11,291 nt of DNA, taken from the NCBI GenBank assembly GCA_964465295.1, contig CAYXKC010000049.1, forward strand, positions 1-11,291, written 5' to 3'. Below, one piece after another: positions 6,483 through 11,291 of this stretch. The translations under genes and the position numbers were made by a program. Under the pieces are notes generated by a model. It had not been told where the DNA came from and ran no database searches. It saw nothing but the letters and a program-made list of their open reading frames with translations. The stretch comes from Methanolacinia sp964465295. Lineage in GTDB: Archaea > Halobacteriota > Methanomicrobia > Methanomicrobiales > Methanomicrobiaceae. Each line of letters starts with the position of its first letter. Positions within the stretch are counted from its first letter, which is position 1.

Positions 6483-7451
6483 TTATTTCAGGGAGTCATT
6501 TAACCGCTCAAAAACAGCCGCCCCCACCTCCCCGGTTGAAAAACTCCCGCCGAGATCCGGAGTCTTAACCCCCGAGGCAAGAACGAAACCGACGGCATCG
6601 TCAACTGCGGCGGCCTCCTCCGTCTTCCCGAGATGGGCAAGAAGCATCGCTGCACTGCGGATTGCCGCGACCGGGTTTGCGATCCCCTTCCCGGCGATAT
6701 CGGGCGCACTCCCGTGGACGGGTTCGAAGAATGCATGCCTCTCCCCGATGTTTGCGCTCGGCAGCATCCCGAGACCCCCGGTGAGGTACCCGCAGGCGTC
6801 GGAGAGAATGTCGCCGAAGATGTTTGTGGTGACGATCACATCATAATCCGATGGATGCATGAGGACGTCGAGGGTCAGGGCGTCGATGAATGCCGTCCCT
6901 GCTGAAACTCCCTCCTCCGCAGCGACCGATAGGCAGGTGTCCCTGAAGAGAACATCCGATTTCAGGACGTTCGCCTTGTTGCCGACGACGAGGGAGTTCC
7001 TCCGCCCCTTCGCAAGTCTGCAGGCGTACCGGGCGATCCGTTCGCTTCCCGCTGTTGTCACAACACGAAGCGTCGTCGATCTTTCAGGTCCGATCTCTTC
7101 GATCCCGGAGTAGAGCCCTTCGGTGTTCTCCCTGACGATCATGATGTCGAAACCTCCGCCCTTCACCGGCCGGAGGTTTGCATAGAGGTCGAGCTCCTTT
7201 CTTATCCTTAAGAGGACGCTTTTGTAATCCGGGTCGGGAGGGGTCGTCACCGCACCGAAGAGGATCGCATCAGAAGCCTTTAGCGAGTCGATGTCCTCAT
7301 CCGTGCATGCCGAACCGGTCCGCACCCACTTCCCGTAGCCTGCCTCCACATCGAAGAACTCAGCATCAGGCATGAGCAGTTTCAGAATCCGGCGTGCAGG
7401 AGGAATGACCTCCCTGCCTATTCCGTCACCTTCGACGATCGCGATTTTCAT
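6483..7451 (-). CDS. aksF: Homoisocitrate dehydrogenase (coenzyme B pathway)
   Basis: This 322-residue protein belongs to the isocitrate/isopropylmalate dehydrogenase family. It opens with the typical IVEGDGIGREVIP (5-17). Substrate-binding arginines are at about R84, R94 and R107 (in VRENTEGLYSG). K159 is in GNKANVLK, and the metal-binding aspartates D190, D214 and D218 lie in FIDALTLD and TTNIFGDILSDACG. The NAD-binding stretch is HGSAPDIAGKGIANP (246-260). It oxidatively decarboxylates the homoisocitrate-type intermediates made by AksDE, in repeated rounds from 2-oxoglutarate toward 2-oxosuberate. Sequence alone separates it poorly from isopropylmalate dehydrogenase; the aks call rests on its partners in the operon. 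Its ATG overlaps the upstream stop as ATGA. It is the last gene of the operon and is followed by an oligo-T run. Confidence 0.85.
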   Translation of the reverse strand: MKIAIVEGDGIGREVIPPARRILKLLMPDAEFFDVEAGYGKWVRTGSACTDEDIDSLKASDAILFGAVTTPPDPDYKSVLLRIRKELDLYANLRPVKGGGFDIMIVRENTEGLYSGIEEIGPERSTTLRVVTTAGSERIARYACRLAKGRRNSLVVGNKANVLKSDVLFRDTCLSVAAEEGVSAGTAFIDALTLDVLMHPSDYDVIVTTNIFGDILSDACGYLTGGLGMLPSANIGERHAFFEPVHGSAPDIAGKGIANPVAAIRSAAMLLAHLGKTEEAAAVDDAVGFVLASGVKTPDLGGSFSTGEVGAAVFERLNDSLK

Positions 7452-8248
7452 CTATTCTTCTCCCTGTATGCCGCAACGACTGCGAATACCGCGTCCGCGA
7501 TATCCTTCGGCGAGGCTCCCCAGTGGACGATGCAGCCCGCCTTTCCTTCGACCATTCCGCGTCTCTCCGAGCGGCAGCATCTTGCAACGAACGGCTCCTC
7601 GTCCGCCCGGTCGGCCGGGCAGGTGTTGATCACCTCGAAGTCGTCGCCGTACTCCTCGGATAGGAGCTGTCTTGCGGTCATGCACCCGGCGATTACTTCT
7701 CCTTTCTCCGGCCTGTCGTTGTCGAGCGTCTTCTCAAACCCTCCGGCCCTGCACGGGTAGACGTCCGCTTCGATCTCCTCTATGTCGATTACGTGGTGGA
7801 CAAACTCAATCTCCTCCAGCCCGAAGAGACCTGCGTCATCAAGTTTCTTCGCGGTCTCGCAGAGCACTGCCACCGGTGGTCGTGCATCATACAGGTGCAC
7901 CTTCAGGAGAACTGAGGGGTCGGGATCGATCACGAAGCTCATGTGCTCATCGATCCCCCTGAAAACCGTCGCCTTCTTTCCGGTGGAAGCGGCCTTTTTG
8001 ATCAGGTCCGCCCTGTTATGGAGAATAACCTTCTCCGGCCAGACCGTCGTCTCATCAGCACCGGCGAGAGTAGTATAGCTTTCAATATTTCTCATCAGCC
8101 CTGTTTCACCGGGGACCGGATGCACCTCTCCAATCTCGTAACCTCCTTCGGTCTCGACGATAAGATAACGGCTCAGGAAGTACACTTTTCTCCCCAGCGG
8201 CATCCCGGAGGCGTATCCGACCTCCTTGCAGTGGGCCGGAAAGATCAC
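7448..8248 (-). CDS. Uncharacterised protein encoded between aksE and aksF
   Basis: This 266-residue soluble protein shows no signal peptide or membrane segment. I cannot assign a function; from memory, methanogen proteins of this kind may carry a DUF7714 label, unverified. The N-terminal part has beta-like segments and LKVHLYDARPPVAVLCETAKKL (115-136). The middle is acidic (EEIEFVHHVIDIEEIEADVYPC). The C-terminal third has four cysteines within 30 residues: C210 in INTCPADRADEEP, C224-C225 in ARCCRSERRG and C239 in GKAGCIVHWGASP. C189 lies a little upstream. This could be a metal or Fe-S site. Translation starts at GTG 8248, overlapping the aksE stop as GTGA with a strong GGGAGGAGG just before it. 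Its TGA overlaps the aksF ATG. This double coupling suggests equimolar synthesis with AksE and AksF, and a role in 2-oxoacid chain elongation or a later coenzyme B step. Confidence 0.85.
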   Translation of the reverse strand: MIFPAHCKEVGYASGMPLGRKVYFLSRYLIVETEGGYEIGEVHPVPGETGLMRNIESYTTLAGADETTVWPEKVILHNRADLIKKAASTGKKATVFRGIDEHMSFVIDPDPSVLLKVHLYDARPPVAVLCETAKKLDDAGLFGLEEIEFVHHVIDIEEIEADVYPCRAGGFEKTLDNDRPEKGEVIAGCMTARQLLSEEYGDDFEVINTCPADRADEEPFVARCCRSERRGMVEGKAGCIVHWGASPKDIADAVFAVVAAYREKNR

Positions 8249-8718
8249 TTCCTCCTCCCGAGGTATTCGAGGAGCCCTCCTGCTGCTATTATCTCGTTCA
8301 TCCTGTCGGAGAGGCGGACGCTTTCATACATGCGGCCGCCTGTCTCTACAACCGCGTTCTCCAGGTTGAATGAAACCTCGTCGCCGTCACTGCACCCGAT
8401 GTCTGCGATCTCGAATAGCGGAATTCCCAGGTTTATCGCGTTCCTAAAAAAGATCCGGGCAAAGGACTTGGCGACGACCGCCTTAACTCCGGCGGCCTTG
8501 AGTGCCGCTGCGGCCTGTTCACGTGAGGAGCCGCAGCCGAAGTTGGTTCCCGCAACGATGACCGAGCCGTCAAGTCTCCCTGCGATCGAAGTGTCGTAGT
8601 CCTCGAAGGCATGTTCGGCCCAGAGCTGTTTGTTCTTGGTCCGCAGGTACCTGCCGGCGATGATCATGTCGGTATCCACATCGTTTCCGACGCAGACAGC
8701 GTGGCCTGTACCTTTCAT
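8245..8718 (-). CDS. aksE: Homoaconitase small subunit
   Basis: This 157-residue swivel-domain subunit is LeuD-like. It has NDVDTDMIIAGRYLRT (12-27), the substrate loop GTNFGCGSSREQAA (57-70) and SFARIFFRNAINLGIP (85-100). It pairs with AksD to form the hydro-lyase that converts homocitrate-type acids to homoisocitrate-type acids via the cis-aconitate analogue. The variable loop after the RYL motif reads YLRT with Arg at 26. Published work on the Methanocaldococcus jannaschii enzymes associates this loop with homoaconitase, against YLVY-like loops in isopropylmalate isomerase (recalled, not rechecked). This supports aksE over leuD. The length is normal for an archaeal small subunit. The ATG overlaps the aksD stop as ATGA, and the stop overlaps the GTG start of the next gene, so three genes are translationally linked here. 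Confidence 0.9.
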   Translation of the reverse strand: MKGTGHAVCVGNDVDTDMIIAGRYLRTKNKQLWAEHAFEDYDTSIAGRLDGSVIVAGTNFGCGSSREQAAAALKAAGVKAVVAKSFARIFFRNAINLGIPLFEIADIGCSDGDEVSFNLENAVVETGGRMYESVRLSDRMNEIIAAGGLLEYLGRRK

Positions 8719-9926
8719 CTGCAGGCCTCCGGGTCAGCAATCTCGCCTTTCAGGGCGCTTGCCGCGGCCGTCGACGGAGAGCAGAGATAGTACTCTGCCC
8801 CGACGCCCATCCTGTTTTTGAAGTTCCTGTTCGCAGTCGAAAGACCAACCTCTCCCTCGCCGAGGACACCCATGTGTGCCCCGAGACACGGGCCGCATCC
8901 CGGCGTCCCTATCGAACAGCCTGCGGCAACGATATCTGAGAGGATTCCGGTTTCGATGCATTTCTGAAGCGTCCTCTTCGATGCCGGAACGACAATTGTC
9001 CTCACTGCGACCTTCTTCCCCCTGACGATGTCGGCAAACCGCTTTAAATCCTCGTAACGCCCGTTCGTGCAGGTCCCGACAAAGACCTGGTCGAGAGGTG
9101 TCCCCTCGTATTTGTCGACCGGGACCGCGTTGTCCACCCTGTGCGGTGCGGAGATCACGGGAACAATATCGTCGAGGTCGAGGTGCAGTTCACCGGCGTA
9201 TGTGCAGTCCTCCGTCTCCTGCCTCCTGGCTGTCTTCCCGAATTCCGCAAGATACGAGATGGTCTTATCGTCCGAATAGAACAGACCCGCCTTTGCACCG
9301 GCTTCGATTGCCATGTTGCAGATTGTAAGCCTCCCCTCCATCTCAAGAGACCCGGCACCGTCCCCGATAAATTCGAGTGCCCGGTAGGTCGCGCCGTCCA
9401 TGCCGAGACGTGTCACGTACGTAAGTGCGACATCCTTGGGTTCGGCCCGCCCTTTCAGCCTTCCTTCAAGTGTTATCCCGGTCGTCTCCGGAACCTTAAA
9501 CCATGTCTCTCCCGTCGCCCAGATTGCGGCCATATCCGTCGCCCCGACGCCGGTTGCAAACGCCCCGAATGCACCAAGTGTGCATGTATGTGAGTCCGCC
9601 CCGACGATCACCTCCCCGGGAAGGCATCCTCCTTCGCTCATGACCTGGTGGCATATCCCCTCTCCGATCTCGTAGAAGTTAAGTCCCGCCTGCTTTGAAA
9701 AATCCCTGAGCTCGTGCTGGAGATTTGCAGTCTCGCTGTTGTTCGCAGGGGCGATGTGGTCGTATATTATCGATATCTTCTCCGGGAACCGGACCTTCGT
9801 CTGCATCTGTGAAAAGGAGAGAAGGGCCTGGATGCCGGTCCCGTCGTGGGCGTATGCCCGGCTAAGTTCGAGATCGATAAATGAGCCTGCGGGAGCTCCC
9901 AGCAGTCTTTCGGCCAGCGTCGCCAT
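8715..9926 (-). CDS. aksD: Homoaconitase large subunit
   Basis: This 403-residue protein is a LeuC/aconitase-type large subunit carrying a [4Fe-4S] cluster. The cluster cysteines are C286 in FVGTCTNGR, and C344 and C347 in GTPGCGPCLG. GADSHTCTLGAFGAFATGVGATD (109-131) and YDHIAPANN (55-63) are typical active-site segments. With AksE it isomerises (R)-homocitrate and its longer homologues to the matching homoisocitrates. The length, shorter than bacterial LeuC (about 460-470), is normal for the archaeal LeuC/AksD group. It begins 3 nt after the aksA stop, and its end overlaps aksE by 4 nt. A GGAGTG about 12 nt before the ATG, inside the aksA end, may act as ribosome site. Sequence motifs alone do not exclude isopropylmalate isomerase. 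Confidence 0.9.
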   Translation of the reverse strand: MATLAERLLGAPAGSFIDLELSRAYAHDGTGIQALLSFSQMQTKVRFPEKISIIYDHIAPANNSETANLQHELRDFSKQAGLNFYEIGEGICHQVMSEGGCLPGEVIVGADSHTCTLGAFGAFATGVGATDMAAIWATGETWFKVPETTGITLEGRLKGRAEPKDVALTYVTRLGMDGATYRALEFIGDGAGSLEMEGRLTICNMAIEAGAKAGLFYSDDKTISYLAEFGKTARRQETEDCTYAGELHLDLDDIVPVISAPHRVDNAVPVDKYEGTPLDQVFVGTCTNGRYEDLKRFADIVRGKKVAVRTIVVPASKRTLQKCIETGILSDIVAAGCSIGTPGCGPCLGAHMGVLGEGEVGLSTANRNFKNRMGVGAEYYLCSPSTAAASALKGEIADPEACR

Positions 9927-9929
9927 AAT

Positions 9930-11054
9930 TCAGGCACACTCCTTTGCCCTTTTGATTAGCTTCATCAGAAGTTCCGGAGTTATCTCGCATTTGCCTTCGC
10001 TTCGGTCCTTTATCTGCTCTAAAATCCAGTTTGTCTCGTTCATGCTGAGTTCACACCCGAGAGTGCATAAAACATGCGCAAGCGCCTTCCTTCCGGTATG
10101 CTTGCCAAGAATGAACCTTCTATTCCCGCCGACCATCTCGGGCATGAAGTATTCATAGGTGGCAGGGTCTTTCAGTATTGCGGCGATATGAATCCCGCTT
10201 TCATGCGTGAACGCATTCTCGCCCACGACGGCTTTATTCTTTGCGACTTTGATCCCGGAAAAGTCTTCGACGAGTTTCGATATCTCATTGAGCTTTGTAA
10301 GGTCATACCTGTCGACCCCTCCCTTCATCCTCAGCGCTACAAGAACCTCCTCGAGGCTGGCATTTCCCGCTCTCTCACCGATCCCGTTGACCGTGGTATG
10401 AAGCTGAAATGCGCCTGCCTGCGCCGCTGTAATGGTGTTTGCAGTAGCAAGACCCATGTCGTTGTGGCAGTGGATACAGAGAGGATTCTTTAACTCCGGC
10501 AGAATTTCCCTGACGAGATCGTAGGTTTCAAGTGGCGTCAGGCATCCCACTGTATCAGCGATGCTTGAGTATGCCGCTCTCCTCTCCGCACCCTGGCGAA
10601 ACATCTCTTTGAGAAAACCAATATCCGTCCTTGATCCCTCTTCGGCCGAAAACCTGACTTTGAGTCCGTGATCGACTGCGTAATCGACCATGGATAGTGC
10701 ATGTTCGAGCATCTCTTCCCGTGTTTTCCTGTATTTTACCCTGATATGGAGATCCGATGTCGCGAAGAAGATGCTCACGAGGTCTACGTCGCAGTCGATT
10801 GCGGCATCGACATCCTCACGAACCGCTCTTGCCAGGCAGCAGATCCCCGCATCAAGCCCGAGACCCTTTACTGTCTTAACACATGCCCTCTCCTGCTCCG
10901 AAACATTCGGAAATCCGGCTTCAATCACCTCGACCCCAATCTCGTCGAGCTTCTCGGCGATCATTACTTTCTCCCGGCAGGTGAACGATACCCCGGGGGT
11001 CTGCTCCCCGTCCCTGAGTGTTACATCACATACTTCAACATTTAACGGCTTCAT
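9930..11054 (-). CDS. aksA: Homocitrate synthase (coenzyme B pathway)
   Basis: This protein is a member of the isopropylmalate/homocitrate synthase family (DRE-TIM metallolyases). It condenses acetyl-CoA with 2-oxoglutarate and its longer homologues. CDVTLRDGEQTPG (9-21) holds the metal-binding D15 and catalytic R14. HCHNDMG gives metal ligands H195 and H197. NGIGERAGNASLEE (223-236) and FTHESGIH (282-289) are further signatures, and GKHTGRKAL (317-325) closes the catalytic region. At 374 residues it lacks the C-terminal LeuA regulatory domain of isopropylmalate and citramalate synthases (about 490-520 residues), which favours AksA. The start at 11054 is preceded by AAGGAGAGGAG, a strong ribosome site. 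The 11087 start in the same frame would add 11 residues (MYTGSAQKERS) lying inside the upstream gene, without such a site. The gene overlaps the upstream stop by 20 nt. Confidence 0.92.
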   Translation of the reverse strand: MKPLNVEVCDVTLRDGEQTPGVSFTCREKVMIAEKLDEIGVEVIEAGFPNVSEQERACVKTVKGLGLDAGICCLARAVREDVDAAIDCDVDLVSIFFATSDLHIRVKYRKTREEMLEHALSMVDYAVDHGLKVRFSAEEGSRTDIGFLKEMFRQGAERRAAYSSIADTVGCLTPLETYDLVREILPELKNPLCIHCHNDMGLATANTITAAQAGAFQLHTTVNGIGERAGNASLEEVLVALRMKGGVDRYDLTKLNEISKLVEDFSGIKVAKNKAVVGENAFTHESGIHIAAILKDPATYEYFMPEMVGGNRRFILGKHTGRKALAHVLCTLGCELSMNETNWILEQIKDRSEGKCEITPELLMKLIKRAKECA

Positions 11055-11291
11055 GCTCCTCTCCTTTTGGGCACTGCCCGTATACAAGCAAAATCTCCGG
11101 TTTCTCTATCTTCTCTTCAAGCTTTTCGGCGATAACGTCAAGCGACTCCTCACCGCAGTCGACCCGGACGGGCGACGCCCATTCGATGTAAGGCCCGATG
11201 TCATTCACCGGTTTCATTCCTGTCATCGCCGCCCTTCCGTTCACGAGCACAATGCATAAGAGCGGCAGGCCTTTTTGATACACGTCGATTA
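11035..11291 (-). CDS. Unidentified protein, C-terminal part (first visible gene of aks operon)
   Basis: The minus-strand frame is open from the window edge to a TGA at 11035-11037, giving 84 residues of a C-terminus. A GTG at 11283 could be a start, but the frame continues without a stop to the edge, so the gene probably begins outside. Visible are a hydrophobic strand-like PLLCIVLVNGRAAMTG, a middle IGPYIEWASPVRVDC, a charged helix SLDVIAEKLEEKIEKP and a strand EILLVYGQCPKGEEHE. This alternation suits a small alpha/beta cytosolic protein. I do not recognise the family. Its last 20 nt overlap the aksA start and include that gene's ribosome site, so it is very likely co-transcribed with the aks genes. 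Confidence 0.65.
   Translation of the reverse strand, partial: IDVYQKGLPLLCIVLVNGRAAMTGMKPVNDIGPYIEWASPVRVDCGEESLDVIAEKLEEKIEKPEILLVYGQCPKGEEHEAVKC

Noticed and set aside
6483..11054. Leucine or isoleucine (leuACDB/cimA) operon
   Set aside because: AksA lacks the LeuA regulatory domain and AksE has the YLRT loop; not fully excluded without phylogeny.

Overview
The window looks like chromosomal DNA of a methanogenic archaeon, most likely order Methanomicrobiales. It carries an AksA/AksD/AksE/AksF set, which makes the 2-oxosuberate backbone of coenzyme B. Other archaeal signs are TATA-like boxes, oligo-T termination, 4-nt start/stop overlaps and secreted or membrane proteins of archaeal type. 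Genus cannot be fixed from this sequence alone; a Methanolacinia/Methanoplanus-like host is a guess.

Layout. Positions 1-412 (minus) hold the N-terminal part of a small secreted protein of unknown function. A divergent AT-rich intergenic region (413-757) follows, with a near-perfect 20-bp-arm inverted repeat directly upstream of a TATA-like box. Next is a rightward gene (to 2173) for a membrane-anchored extracytoplasmic protein that looks beta-rich. It converges with a leftward YdjM/DUF457-type membrane-bound putative metal-dependent hydrolase (2204-3094). Positions 3095-3715 lack a convincing gene. They hold a G-rich tract, two ~105-bp direct repeats (about 94% identical, each with a strong GC-rich hairpin) and, between them, a TATA box followed by a perfect 7+1+7 palindrome with no ORF behind it. 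A leftward pair follows: a secreted M3-family zinc oligopeptidase (4248-6386) and a GNAT acetyltransferase (3716-4243), 4 nt apart.

The rest (6483-11291, all minus) is one tightly packed operon. In transcription order it is an unidentified upstream gene (cut by the window edge), aksA, aksD, aksE, a conserved-looking cysteine-containing protein of unknown function, and aksF. All junctions overlap or are within 3 nt. AksA condenses a 2-oxo-dicarboxylate with acetyl-CoA, AksDE isomerises the homocitrate-type product, and AksF oxidatively decarboxylates it. Repeated rounds lengthen 2-oxoglutarate to 2-oxosuberate. AksA lacks the C-terminal regulatory domain of isopropylmalate and citramalate synthases, and AksE has the YLRT loop of homoaconitases, so a leucine/isoleucine pathway is less likely.

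The most promising lead is the 266-residue unknown protein translated with overlapping codons between aksE and aksF. Several later steps of coenzyme B synthesis (2-oxosuberate decarboxylation, sulfur introduction) have no firmly assigned enzyme as far as I know, and this gene is a candidate partner. The duplicated hairpin element with its orphan regulated-looking promoter is the second lead.
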